Below, in pieces: positions 16,015-25,569 of a stretch of 54,809 nt of DNA. Each line of letters starts with the position of its first letter. Positions within the stretch are counted from its first letter, which is position 1. The notes beneath the pieces were generated by a model. That model searched no databases. It was not told where the DNA came from and saw only the letters and a list, made by a program, of their open reading frames with translations. This stretch comes from Candidatus Zixiibacteriota bacterium (GTDB lineage: Bacteria; Zixibacteria; MSB-5A5; UBA10806), in the NCBI GenBank assembly GCA_020344055.1, contig CP070813.1:708678-763486 (forward strand), written 5' to 3'. The position numbers were made by a program, and so were the translations under genes.

Positions 16015-17545
16015 AAAAATCCCTCGACCGCTGACGCTTATAATCATGGATGGTTTCGGGCTGAATTCCGATAAACGGGGCAATGCCGTTTATGCCGCGA
16101 ATAAGCCGAACTATAACCGCCTTATCTCCAGATACCCGCATACCACTATGGGAGCATCGGGCCTGGACGTGGGTTTGCCGGAGGGTCAGATGGGTAATTC
16201 CGAAGTGGGACATCTGAATTTTGGCGCCGGACGGGTGGTCTACCAGGAGGTTACAAGGATAGACAAATCTATCAAAGAGGGAGAATTTTTTAAAAATAAC
16301 GTACTTAACGATCATATTGACAGCGTAAAGAATAGATCCAGCAAGCTTCACCTTCTGGGGCTTGCCTCCGACGGCCTGGTTCACTCGTCTTTAGAACATC
16401 TCTACGCTTTACTGGAGCTATGCAAACGGCGGGGGCTCAAAGACGTAATCATACATGCCTTTCTTGACGGCAGAGATACCTCGCCGACCGCTGGGGCGAA
16501 ATATATCGATCAAATAATGAATAAATGTGAGGAGATCGGCCTTGGAAAAATCGGCACCATAATAGGCAGATATTACGCCATGGACCGGGACAAAAGATGG
16601 GAGCGCGTGAAAAAGGCGTATGATCTGGTGGTGAAGGGAATCGGGCCCCGATCCGGAGATCCCGTAGGCAGTATCAAGGGCAATTATAAAAAAGGTATCA
16701 CCGATGAGTTTATGGAGCCGATTTCGGTGGAGGGCTTTGATCATGCTTTCTCGGATGATGACGGCGCCATATTTTTCAATTTCAGGGCCGACAGGGCCCG
16801 GGAGTTAAGCCATGCCGTCGCCGATAAAGAATTCGCGCATTTCGATAGAAACGGTTGTCCTGTTATTCCTCTTGTGAGTATGACGTTACATGATAAAGAT
16901 CTCAATTCGAAAGTGGCCTTTCCCCAGGTGGCTCTAAACAAAATTCTGGGAGAGATCATCGCCGAACACGGATTGAAACAGCTTCGAACCGCAGAAACTG
17001 AAAAATACCCTCACGTCACCTTCTTTTTCAATGGAGGCGTTGAAAAGCGCCATGACGGAGAAGACTGGCTCCTTATCCATTCGCCCAAGGTGGCGACTTA
17101 TGATTTGAAGCCGGAAATGTCCGCCTTTGAAGTAACCGATTCAGCGGTCAGCAAAATCAAGCAGAATTCGTACGATCTGATTATCCTTAATTACGCCAAT
17201 TGCGATATGGTGGGGCATACCGGCATATTTGAAGCAGCCAAAAAGGCGGTTGAGGTTGTGGATGAGTGCGTCGGGAGAGTAGTCGAAGCGGTACATGATG
17301 CCGGTGGGGTGTCGCTGGTAACCGCGGACCACGGAAATGCCGAGAAGATGGTCGATACCGACGGCAGCCCTTTTACCGCTCATACGACGTTTCCGGTACC
17401 ATTTGTGGTGGTGGACGATAATTTCGAGGGCGAATTGCGTCAGGGCGGGATATTGGCTGACGTCGCCCCAACTATTCTCGATTATTTAAATCTGCCCAAA
17501 CCGGACGATATGACCGGAGAAAGCCTTATTGCGAAAGGCTCTTGA
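16007..17545 (+). CDS. gpmI: 2,3-bisphosphoglycerate-independent phosphoglycerate mutase
   Basis: 512 residues. It interconverts 3- and 2-phosphoglycerate in glycolysis/gluconeogenesis using two Mn ions. Family motifs are LIIMDGFGLN (first metal Asp), MGNSEVGHLNFGAGRVVYQ (phosphoserine nucleophile), HAFLDGRDTSPTAG, GRYYAMDRDKRWERVKKAYD, NYANCDMVGHTG and TADHGNAEKM with a distal AHTTFPVPFV. The phosphatase and transferase halves are both complete. The start overlaps purM by 8 bases. Confidence 0.97.
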   Translation: MNKKIPRPLTLIIMDGFGLNSDKRGNAVYAANKPNYNRLISRYPHTTMGASGLDVGLPEGQMGNSEVGHLNFGAGRVVYQEVTRIDKSIKEGEFFKNNVLNDHIDSVKNRSSKLHLLGLASDGLVHSSLEHLYALLELCKRRGLKDVIIHAFLDGRDTSPTAGAKYIDQIMNKCEEIGLGKIGTIIGRYYAMDRDKRWERVKKAYDLVVKGIGPRSGDPVGSIKGNYKKGITDEFMEPISVEGFDHAFSDDDGAIFFNFRADRARELSHAVADKEFAHFDRNGCPVIPLVSMTLHDKDLNSKVAFPQVALNKILGEIIAEHGLKQLRTAETEKYPHVTFFFNGGVEKRHDGEDWLLIHSPKVATYDLKPEMSAFEVTDSAVSKIKQNSYDLIILNYANCDMVGHTGIFEAAKKAVEVVDECVGRVVEAVHDAGGVSLVTADHGNAEKMVDTDGSPFTAHTTFPVPFVVVDDNFEGELRQGGILADVAPTILDYLNLPKPDDMTGESLIAKGS

Positions 17546-17585
17546 TGTTTCAGTTAACCTGCAATATTAATGTTATAAACATATA

Positions 17586-19097
17586 ATGGAAAAAGCCCGG
17601 CCTTATCTGGTATTCTTCTCCGCTGTGATTTCAGTTTTTTGTTTTCCCCCGTTTAAGTTCGGTCCTATGATTTTTATAACTCTGGTGCCTTTATTTTTCG
17701 CCATAGAAGATCTTTCGCCGTCGAAAGCGTTTAAATACGGTTTCATCTGGGGATTTTTATTTTACCTGGGGTACATTTACTATATCGCCTGGGTGACCGT
17801 TCCGGGGATGCTCGCGGCTGTGCTGATTCTATCTCTGGTGCCGGCGACCGCGTTCTGGATTTATGTTCGTCTTCTGTCCAGTAGCCCCGGCATGGCCCTG
17901 GTATTTTTGCCTTCGTATTTTATCGCCTGGAACTGGCTTTTTACCATGTCGGACTTCAACTATCCCTGGATGGATATCGGCTACGCGCTCGGGTATTACG
18001 TGCCTTTTATTCAGGCCGCCGAGATCGGAGGAGTATATTTGATCTCCCTGGTAATTCTGGTCGTTAATACCTGTCTTTACGTCTCGATTTCCGGGAAATT
18101 TAAGCTCGGCCCGGGCAATAGGTCGTCGCTTCGCGTATTTTCGGTAGTTTTAATTGGCTTATTATATCTGTATGGTTCCTGGCGTCTGGATAGCGCATCC
18201 CGGCAACACGAGAATGACGGGCTTTTGGTCGGTTTGCTTCAAGGAAATATGACCCGTGACGTCAAGTGGAAGCCGGAATATTTGCAGGAGAATTTTGAGA
18301 GATATTTCCATCTTTCAAGAATGGTCGCCGCCGCCGGCGCCGAACTGGTTATCTGGCCGGAAACGGCGACCCCGACATATCTTGTGCAATATCGAAATCA
18401 ATTCAATCGATTCAGAGATTTCGTGGATTCCCTTGGCATTCCGATCCTGACCGGGACGCCCTATTATGAATCCGTAGGTCCGGGCGAGTACATTTATTTT
18501 AATTCCGCCATCCTGGTTGAGCCGGGTAGGGAAGGGTATGAAATCTATAAAAAGATTCATCTTGTCCCCATGAGCGAGAAAATACCGCTTTCCGGGCGTT
18601 TTAAGGTTTTAAAAGAGATCAGGCTCGGCCAGGCGGACTGGTCCTCGGGAACCGAGCGAACAATTTTCGATCTGGATGGGTATAAATTTGCGACGGTGAT
18701 CTGTATCGAATCGGTTTATCCCGGATACTGTCGCGAATTTGCGCAAGAGGGAGCAGAATTTCTGGTGGTGATCACGAACGACATGTGGTTCGGTAGGACA
18801 TCGCTTCTGGAACAACATGCCATGATGTCCGTGTTCAGAGCGGTAGAGAACCGTATTCCCGTGGTCAGGTCGGCCAACACCGGGATATCTATGGCGATAG
18901 ATAAGTGGGGAAGAATAATGGAAAAGTCGGGCATATTCACGGTCGAATACCTGATCGCGAGGATTTATCCCGAGAAATCGGACAGCATTTACCGCAATTC
19001 AGGAGATATAATACCCAGGGCATTGCTGGTGTTGGTGTTAGTCTCGTTAATAATTGCCTTTGTAAAGCGAAAACAGTATAATATGGGATCATGTTGA
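17586..19097 (+). CDS. lnt: apolipoprotein N-acyltransferase
   Basis: 503 residues. It adds the third acyl chain to lipoproteins in the inner membrane, implying a diderm cell. The N-terminal ~200 residues are hydrophobic, with about six to seven membrane segments. The nitrilase-like domain follows, with catalytic Glu in WPETATPTYL, Lys in YKKIHLVPMSEKIPL (usually VPFGE; here MSE), and Cys in VICIESVYP. A last membrane segment is at the C-terminus (LLVLVLVSLIIAFV). The final 7 bases overlap the start of the propeller gene. Confidence 0.95.
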   Translation: MEKARPYLVFFSAVISVFCFPPFKFGPMIFITLVPLFFAIEDLSPSKAFKYGFIWGFLFYLGYIYYIAWVTVPGMLAAVLILSLVPATAFWIYVRLLSSSPGMALVFLPSYFIAWNWLFTMSDFNYPWMDIGYALGYYVPFIQAAEIGGVYLISLVILVVNTCLYVSISGKFKLGPGNRSSLRVFSVVLIGLLYLYGSWRLDSASRQHENDGLLVGLLQGNMTRDVKWKPEYLQENFERYFHLSRMVAAAGAELVIWPETATPTYLVQYRNQFNRFRDFVDSLGIPILTGTPYYESVGPGEYIYFNSAILVEPGREGYEIYKKIHLVPMSEKIPLSGRFKVLKEIRLGQADWSSGTERTIFDLDGYKFATVICIESVYPGYCREFAQEGAEFLVVITNDMWFGRTSLLEQHAMMSVFRAVENRIPVVRSANTGISMAIDKWGRIMEKSGIFTVEYLIARIYPEKSDSIYRNSGDIIPRALLVLVLVSLIIAFVKRKQYNMGSC

Positions 19098-21283
19098 TTA
19101 GAGCGTTTTTTCTGATTCAGTTTTTTATAGTGATGTTGTTCTCCGGCGCCGGCTCTCAGGACTGGTCCAGTTATACGAATTCAAACAACATTCGCCAGAT
19201 TTTACATAAATCCGGCGTGGTTTGGGGGGCGACCTCGGGAGGAGTAATCAATTATTCTATATCCACGTCGGAGATAAACAAGCTAACGAATACCGACGGA
19301 TTGGGCGGGATCGATTATTACTGCGCCGAGGTTGATTCTGCCGGAGTCTTGTGGTTCGGATCCATGGATGGATGGTTGAGCAAAATTCTGTCGGATGGAT
19401 ACATCGTTAATTATCCGATAGAGGAAAATGAGGGTGGATATTTCGTCAGGAGATTTACCATATACGATCTACATGCTGATGATGATATATTGTGGATAGC
19501 CACCGATAAGGGAGTCAGCAAATTTACAATTTATATTCATGGTGGGGAGATTAAAGATACGGCCAAGAGATTGGGTGACCTTGAGGATGAGGAAGATATT
19601 AAAGTAGTAACCGTGATAGGCGATTACTTATGGGCCGGTTGCGATCGCGGACTGGCGTTTACTGAAAAAACCAATCTGAACATCCAGGATCCAAACTCGT
19701 GGCGTTCATTTGACCAGAGCGACTTTTCCATGGGCAGGGCCAGCGTAAAAAGTATTGCGGCCTATTATGATACGGTTGTGGTGGGGGTCGATAGCGGCCT
19801 GTTTAAACTTCAGACCGTTCCCGATACAAGCTGGGTGGAAATGGGTAATTTTTCCAACCTCCGTGTAAGGGAGGTTTTATTTTACGAGGGCAACCTGTAT
19901 GTTTCAACGAACGCCGGAGTCAGGGTTTACGATGGACTGACATGGACGAGTATTACCAATAACGGATTGACGTCGGGGATAGGCGATATAACTTTCGACG
20001 ATGCCGATAACCTCTGGGCCGGCACACTGGGATCGGGCCTCGCGGAGTTCGAGGACACTCTTTGGGTTTTGCATTCTATTCCGGGTCCGGCGTCGAATTT
20101 CATAAACAGAATGGCCATCGATTCCACCGGGGCTCTTTGGATGACGCATGACGCAAGAGGTTTGAGCGAGTTTGACGGCGACGAATGGAATATTTATAAC
20201 AGCCTGAATTCCGGCCTCGAGGATAACGGGTTGCATAGCATTGACGTCGCGGGAGACAGTTCGATATGGACGGGTTCCTGGGGGGGCGGGTTATATAGAT
20301 ATTACGAGGGTCAATGGTATCACTGGACGGCCGGAAACTGCCCTATGTTCGGGGTTCCCGCCAATCCTAATTATTGGGCGGCGGCGGCGGTTGAGATAGA
20401 TCAGTCCGGAGTTGTCTGGGTTTCGTCCATTGACGCCGATTCTGGTTTGGTTATGGGCGCTTTCGATCCAGTCGATTCCATCTGGCATGTATATTACGAA
20501 AGTCCGATTACCATTCAGGAGAATACGGTGGGGGTCATACTCGCGCAGGGAAATTCGCTGTGGATCGGAACCACCCAGGGGCTGCACAAACTCAATCACA
20601 ACGGTACGCCTTTTGACGAGGGTGACGACTCCTGGTTGAATAATATTATCCGTGATTTTATTGTGGATGCGGGACTGGATCCATTCGATAATTTGTGGGT
20701 GGGGACGCCGACCGGTCTTTACTGCGTTGAGAGCCCGACAAATGCCGTTCGGCAGGTCGAGTTGCCACTGGAGATCTCCGGCAGCGTGCAGGCGGTGGCA
20801 TCGGACGGGGTCGGGAATATCTGGGTCGGTACCGTTTCCGGGACGGGGGTGTTACGTCCGGATAAAGTTACCTGGAAAACGACATATACAACCGATAACA
20901 GCCCGCTTTTGAATAACGAGATTTCCGATATTGAAATCGATCTCGCGACCGGCATGATATACCTGGGCACGTCCGGGGGGCTTTCAATTTTCGATTCCGG
21001 GGTGGAGCAGCCATCGGAAGACCTATCGGATGTGGAGGCATTTCCCAATCCCGTCCTGGTACCGCAGGGACACAGTACCGTTTCATTCAAAAGAGTGCCC
21101 TCGGACGCCGTTATATCGATATATACGGTATTCGGGGATCTGGTAAGATCCTTCTCGCTGAGCCAAACGATGGAATGGGATCTCAGGAATTCGGATGGCG
21201 AACCGGTGGCGGGGGGAATCTATTTTTTCATAGTCGATTACCAGGGAAAATCCGGCACGGGGAAATTTGCGATTATCAAGTAA
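19091..21283 (+). CDS. secreted beta-propeller protein with type IX-like C-terminal sorting domain
   Basis: 730 residues with a signal peptide (1-22). Most of the chain is a repeat of ~45-60 residues with the core D-x-x-G-x-x-W-x-G-T/S (VDSAGVLWFGS, DDADNLWAGTLGSGL, IDSTGALWMTHDARGL, LDPFDNLWVGTPTGL, VASDGVGNIWVGTVSGTG). This is the two-component-regulator or ligand-binding sensor type of propeller, perhaps two domains. The last ~80 residues (FPNPVLVPQGHSTVSF ... GGIYFFIVDYQGKSGTGKFAIIK) form an FlgD-like/type A sorting domain. It is probably exported by a type IX-like system. No histidine-kinase part is present, so a signalling role is not supported. Its start overlaps lnt (7 bases) and its end overlaps the next gene (17 bases). 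Confidence 0.8.
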   Translation: MLIRAFFLIQFFIVMLFSGAGSQDWSSYTNSNNIRQILHKSGVVWGATSGGVINYSISTSEINKLTNTDGLGGIDYYCAEVDSAGVLWFGSMDGWLSKILSDGYIVNYPIEENEGGYFVRRFTIYDLHADDDILWIATDKGVSKFTIYIHGGEIKDTAKRLGDLEDEEDIKVVTVIGDYLWAGCDRGLAFTEKTNLNIQDPNSWRSFDQSDFSMGRASVKSIAAYYDTVVVGVDSGLFKLQTVPDTSWVEMGNFSNLRVREVLFYEGNLYVSTNAGVRVYDGLTWTSITNNGLTSGIGDITFDDADNLWAGTLGSGLAEFEDTLWVLHSIPGPASNFINRMAIDSTGALWMTHDARGLSEFDGDEWNIYNSLNSGLEDNGLHSIDVAGDSSIWTGSWGGGLYRYYEGQWYHWTAGNCPMFGVPANPNYWAAAAVEIDQSGVVWVSSIDADSGLVMGAFDPVDSIWHVYYESPITIQENTVGVILAQGNSLWIGTTQGLHKLNHNGTPFDEGDDSWLNNIIRDFIVDAGLDPFDNLWVGTPTGLYCVESPTNAVRQVELPLEISGSVQAVASDGVGNIWVGTVSGTGVLRPDKVTWKTTYTTDNSPLLNNEISDIEIDLATGMIYLGTSGGLSIFDSGVEQPSEDLSDVEAFPNPVLVPQGHSTVSFKRVPSDAVISIYTVFGDLVRSFSLSQTMEWDLRNSDGEPVAGGIYFFIVDYQGKSGTGKFAIIK

Positions 21284-22217
21284 AATAGCATTTACCGAAG
21301 CCGTTCCCGAGGACAGTCAACTTTCATCTATATGGGGCGGCGTTTTTTTTCATCCATCATTTGTCAAAAACGGAGCGAAATACCTGGGACTGGAAGGAAG
21401 CGCCAGGACAATTGAGTATGACGGTAATATAGTCGGTATTTCGAATGTGCTGTCCCGGAAAAGAGTCGGGATAAGGGCGGCGACCATACCGCTCCTTTTC
21501 CAGTATTTCGGACCGGTTTTTTATGATCCTGCCTTCGAGGAAAATTTCTTCAAGCGGGTGGTGGATTATTATGAAGAAACTTGCGATTTTATTTACCTTT
21601 CTCTTACCCCCGAATTCAATTCGATCGCCCAGTTCAGCAACGATTGGACCATCAGCAAATCGACGACTCTGGCAGTAACGGAGAAGGAATTTGGCGGATG
21701 GGGAAATTATTTCCGCGATGATGTCAAAAATAAAATAAACAAAGCTAATCGCGAAAAGGTCCGGATTGTGCAATCCGACTCTTTTAATGGACGGCTCTGG
21801 GAGCTATCGTTTATCCGCAAAGGGAAAAGACCGCCTATAAAACCGCAGGATCTGAATAAATGGTGTTCGGACCTTCTGGATATTTCGATCCTTAAGATTT
21901 ATTCGGCCTTTATGGATAATGTGGAAGTGGCGTTCAGGGGGCAGCTGGTTTCCGGACAATTCGCCTATGACTGGATAGCGGGATCGGATCCCGATTATCA
22001 TCATCACGGGACCAATCAATTATTGATGGCCGAGATTGGCTCGGAGTTGAAGAATAAAGGGATAACCGTATGGGACCTTGTGGACGGCAGTATAAAGGGA
22101 ATAGCCGATTTCAAAAAATCGTTCGGCGCCGTGGAGTATCATCACTGGCATGCCTGTAAGGCTCCGGGGATTAAGGGAAAAATATTCGCGGCGCTGCGAA
22201 GAATAAAGAATGCCTGA
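21267..22217 (+). CDS. FemAB/BioF2-like GNAT-fold acyltransferase
   Basis: 316 residues. It begins with TTG, preceded by CACGGGG, inside the end of the propeller gene; no ATG lies in the first third. The C-terminal half fits the Acetyltransf_6 (BioF2-like) family: LVSGQFAYDWIAGSDPDYH, HHGTNQLLMAEIGSELKNKG and WDLVDGSIKGIADFKKSFGA. Relatives in glycan gene clusters transfer aminoacyl or acyl groups to sugars or peptidoglycan precursors; the substrate here is unknown. It overlaps the deacetylase by 8 bases and belongs to the glycan operon. Confidence 0.75.
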   Translation: MRLSSKIAFTEAVPEDSQLSSIWGGVFFHPSFVKNGAKYLGLEGSARTIEYDGNIVGISNVLSRKRVGIRAATIPLLFQYFGPVFYDPAFEENFFKRVVDYYEETCDFIYLSLTPEFNSIAQFSNDWTISKSTTLAVTEKEFGGWGNYFRDDVKNKINKANREKVRIVQSDSFNGRLWELSFIRKGKRPPIKPQDLNKWCSDLLDISILKIYSAFMDNVEVAFRGQLVSGQFAYDWIAGSDPDYHHHGTNQLLMAEIGSELKNKGITVWDLVDGSIKGIADFKKSFGAVEYHHWHACKAPGIKGKIFAALRRIKNA

Positions 22218-23523
22218 TAATTATATAATAAGATACCGCTATAATAACGAGAAATTAGGCAGGGCGGCGTCCGCTCATGTGTTCCGCTACCTGTCCGCTT
22301 TCTGCGGACATAAATTTGTCGAGGATAACGATACGCCGGTTATCTGGAGAGATACCAATCAAGAAATACCGGCATCGGTAAAGGTAATTCTTTCAAGCCC
22401 TGTGGATAATACGGAATCATCGGGAGCGCGCGAAGACGGGAATAAGGATTGCCTGTTTATTTCGCCGGACCCCATTGAGAGAATTTTCGAAAAGATATCG
22501 GTAAAAACGACTTTTGGCCCATATTCCGGTACGGAACATGTTCCGGTTAACGATCCGGATGAATCCTTGGGGCGGATTATAAAAGGCTTCTTCGGTCAAT
22601 TAATAGAGAACGATATTATTAAATTAAAAGCGGAAGATATATCGCTCTGGCCGGGGCGACACGGTTTTGCCCTGGCCGTTACACACGATGTCGATATAAT
22701 ACGGCGTTCGATTCGAGGAAGTATCAGGTTATTATTCAAAAGGGACGTACCCGGAGGCTTTAAGGGGCTGCTTGATTCTGTCAAATCCTTTCTGGGTTTG
22801 GCGGGCAATCCATATGACAGAATCGTTGATTGGATTGATTTCGAGAAAAGAAACGGGTTTAAATCGACGTTTTTTATTTTTCCGGGAAACAGGGAAGATA
22901 AAAACGATCCCAAGTATCAACTTAATCAATTAAAAAAATCGATTGAATATATTGAGGAAAACGGTCATGAGCTGGCGCTCCATTCCGGCATCGAATGTTT
23001 TAGAGGAGATAACATTAAGGAATCCAGAAAAATCTTAAGTCAGTCAACGGGGCTGTCCATTTTAGGAATAAGACCCCATTATCTGTCGGTTTCGTTGCCG
23101 GAGTACTGGCGGGCGGCGGCCGAAAGCGGTTTGGAGTATACGTCGTGCCTCGGTTTCGATGACCGGATAGGTTTTTACCGGGGCATTGATGTTCCCTTTA
23201 TCCCTTTCGATACAAACAACGATACTTCGTTGAATATCGTGGAGATACCGCTGGCGATCATGGATTGCGGCCTTATTGAACACCATGGCGCGAGTTACCC
23301 GGAATTGTTGGAGAATGCGAAAGAACTGATAAGCAGGATCAAAAACGTACGGGGGATTTTGGTGTTGGACTGGCACCAGAGAACCATGTATAATGCCGAC
23401 TATTCGGGTTGGGCCAAGATTTTTTCTGATCTGATCGATCATGCCCGGAATGAGGGAGCTTATTTTACCACCCTTGGTGAGACGGCGCGGCTTTTGAAGA
23501 ATAAAATGGCGGGCGGAGATTGA
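22210..23523 (+). CDS. polysaccharide deacetylase-family protein
   Basis: 437 residues. Residues ~150-430 show NodB/CE4-like features: FALAVTHDVDIIR (metal-binding Asp pair variant), FKSTFFIFPGN, NGHELALHSGIECF (metal His), GIRPHYLSVSLPEYW and GILVLDWHQRT at the end. The N-terminal ~150 residues are a separate unassigned domain common in this family. The classic second His of the HxxxH motif is not obvious, so activity needs care. By context it would de-N-acetylate a surface glycan made by the adjacent glycosyltransferases. It overlaps the next gene by 4 bases. Confidence 0.8.
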   Translation: MPDNYIIRYRYNNEKLGRAASAHVFRYLSAFCGHKFVEDNDTPVIWRDTNQEIPASVKVILSSPVDNTESSGAREDGNKDCLFISPDPIERIFEKISVKTTFGPYSGTEHVPVNDPDESLGRIIKGFFGQLIENDIIKLKAEDISLWPGRHGFALAVTHDVDIIRRSIRGSIRLLFKRDVPGGFKGLLDSVKSFLGLAGNPYDRIVDWIDFEKRNGFKSTFFIFPGNREDKNDPKYQLNQLKKSIEYIEENGHELALHSGIECFRGDNIKESRKILSQSTGLSILGIRPHYLSVSLPEYWRAAAESGLEYTSCLGFDDRIGFYRGIDVPFIPFDTNNDTSLNIVEIPLAIMDCGLIEHHGASYPELLENAKELISRIKNVRGILVLDWHQRTMYNADYSGWAKIFSDLIDHARNEGAYFTTLGETARLLKNKMAGGD

Positions 23524-24644
23524 AAGTAGTCTATTTGATTCTGAACAGTCTCGAATTCGATTCTCGGGCCAGGCTGGAGATCGATGTTATAGGCAGCATG
23601 GGGCATGACGTCGAGATAATCTGTACGGTGGGAGCGGAGCCGGATAATTACAACGGACATCCCATACACAGAATCAAGCAGTATACCTGGCCCACCAGAA
23701 AGATCAGGTTCGCGCAATTCAATCTATATGCCGGTAAAATCGGCGCCAGGCTTAAAGGCGACATATATCATGCCGTGGATCTCGATGTTTTATTAGGAGC
23801 TTACCGGGCGGCCAGGAAGACCGGCGGCAAGCTGATCTACGAAGCGCGGGAGCTATACACGGAGCTTGAGCCTCTGCAGGGACGTAATACGCTCAAAGCG
23901 ATCTGGCGAGGCCTGGAGAGGAGACTTATCGGAAAGGCGGATCGGGTTATTACCATAAACGAGTCGATAGCCGGGGAACTCCGCAAAAGATATGGAATTG
24001 ATAAACCGGCGATAATAAGAAATATGGCCATGCCGGTCGCCGATGTAAAGCCTGTCGATTTACGCAAGAAATTCAATGTACCGGATAATTTTAGAATTAT
24101 TTTGTATCAGGGTGTATTAAGAAGTGGACAGGGTTTGCTTTACCAGTTGGAAATAATGAAGTATCTTGATAAAGTCGCGATGTTATTTCTGGGCGCGGGG
24201 CCCATCGAGGACCATATCCGGAAAAAGTCAGTGGAATATGGTATGGAAGATAGGGTTATTCTCGCCGGGCGGGTCTCGCCTGATGAGCTTTTAAATTATA
24301 CCGCTTCCGCCGACGCGGGCCTGCTTTTGATGGAGGACACGGCTATGAACAACAGGCTGGCATTGCCGCAGAAGCTATTCCAGTACCTGGCGGCGGGTAT
24401 CCCGCAGATCGTCTCGCCCCTGCCGGAGATATCGCGGTTTGTGAAAAATGAAGATACCGGAATAGTGATTCCCCTGGGCCAGCCGCGAGAGGCGGCCGAA
24501 GGTATAGCGAAATTCCTTAATGATAGTTCTCGATATAACGAAGTCAGGGAAAACTGCCGGAAGTCCGCGAAGAAAAATAATTGGGAAAACGAATCCAGGA
24601 AGCTAATCGAGATTTATCGGGAATTGGGGACGCGCAATGATTAA
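23520..24644 (+). CDS. family 4 glycosyltransferase
   Basis: 374 residues, started at a TTG that overlaps the previous stop codon. GT-B fold: N-terminal domain with DIYHAVDLDVLLGAY and ADRVITINESIAGELRKRYG, C-terminal donor-binding domain with ILYQGVLRSGQGLLYQLEIM, ILAGRVSPDELLNYTASADAGLL and PQKLFQYLAAGIPQIVSPLPE. The donor is likely a nucleotide sugar; acceptor unknown. It is in the middle of a chain of overlapping genes for a surface glycan, with an 8-base overlap to the GT2 gene. Confidence 0.85.
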   Translation: MKVVYLILNSLEFDSRARLEIDVIGSMGHDVEIICTVGAEPDNYNGHPIHRIKQYTWPTRKIRFAQFNLYAGKIGARLKGDIYHAVDLDVLLGAYRAARKTGGKLIYEARELYTELEPLQGRNTLKAIWRGLERRLIGKADRVITINESIAGELRKRYGIDKPAIIRNMAMPVADVKPVDLRKKFNVPDNFRIILYQGVLRSGQGLLYQLEIMKYLDKVAMLFLGAGPIEDHIRKKSVEYGMEDRVILAGRVSPDELLNYTASADAGLLLMEDTAMNNRLALPQKLFQYLAAGIPQIVSPLPEISRFVKNEDTGIVIPLGQPREAAEGIAKFLNDSSRYNEVRENCRKSAKKNNWENESRKLIEIYRELGTRND

Positions 24645-25569
24645 GTATTCTATATTGATTATTACATACAATCAGAAAGAAATCCTCTCCAGGGCCTTGC
24701 GCAGGCTGGCGGCGCAGATAAAAAACCCGAAGATTTTCGAGATAGTTATCGCCGACGACTGCTCATCGGACGGGACCGACGATTTCGTTAAGAGGCAGAG
24801 GCTGCCGATATTCCTGAAATACATTAGATCAGAAAAGAATGTGGGGCGTTCGATTATTCGAAATATGGGGTTCGAAAAAACGTCCGGTCATCAGGTCCTT
24901 TTCCTGGACGGCGACATGGAACCGGCGCCCGGGATGATGGACGCTTATCTATCATTGTGGGAAAAGCATCCCGACGCGGTCATAGTCGGTTCATGGAAAA
25001 AGCCGCCCGATTTTATTTATGACAGGGTCATGAAATTTATCATGTCCAGGGGCCGTTTTTGCAGGAAAAGCGAAGGAGAGATTCCAGGAAGCTGGTTTAA
25101 CGGCGGGAATTTCTCGATAAGAAAAGAGGTATTTGACCGGTTGTCCGGCTTCGACCTCGATTTCGAAGGCTGGAAGGGCGAGGATACCGATTTCGGGCTT
25201 CGTCTGGAAAAGGAGTCCATCCCGATACTATATAATCCGGAAGCGATTTCATATCATTATCATTCGAAAACTCTCAAGGAAATGATATCCGAGTATGAAC
25301 GTTTCGGCCGGACCAGTTACAGGGTGCTGTTGAAAAAGCATAAGGCCTCGACTGTTTTCAAAAGAGGGTGGCTGCTGGGATTGCCCGACCCCGATGCCGG
25401 CATTTTTAAAAAAATGATTGGGGGGATGTTATCACCGCTCAGATCGAGGGCGGCCATAGCCCTTTTAAAATTACTGGCGAAAATGCAGGGCGGGAAATTC
25501 CAATTAAAATTCTTTTACGGTTGGTTGTTATACAGTTGTATGGTTCAGAGCTTTAAGAATTCAGAATAA
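24637..25569 (+). CDS. family 2 glycosyltransferase
   Basis: 310 residues. GT-A fold: YSILIITYNQKEILSRAL at the start, FEIVIADDCSSDGTDDFV (nucleotide-binding Asp), VLFLDGDMEPAPG (DxD metal motif as DGD) and a GT2/GT7 C-terminal part with FNGGNFSIRKEVFDRLSGFD, then GEDTDFGLRLEKE with the predicted catalytic Asp. Cytoplasmic, inverting mechanism expected. It overlaps the genes on both sides (8 bases and 1 base). Confidence 0.88.
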   Translation: MIKYSILIITYNQKEILSRALRRLAAQIKNPKIFEIVIADDCSSDGTDDFVKRQRLPIFLKYIRSEKNVGRSIIRNMGFEKTSGHQVLFLDGDMEPAPGMMDAYLSLWEKHPDAVIVGSWKKPPDFIYDRVMKFIMSRGRFCRKSEGEIPGSWFNGGNFSIRKEVFDRLSGFDLDFEGWKGEDTDFGLRLEKESIPILYNPEAISYHYHSKTLKEMISEYERFGRTSYRVLLKKHKASTVFKRGWLLGLPDPDAGIFKKMIGGMLSPLRSRAAIALLKLLAKMQGGKFQLKFFYGWLLYSCMVQSFKNSE

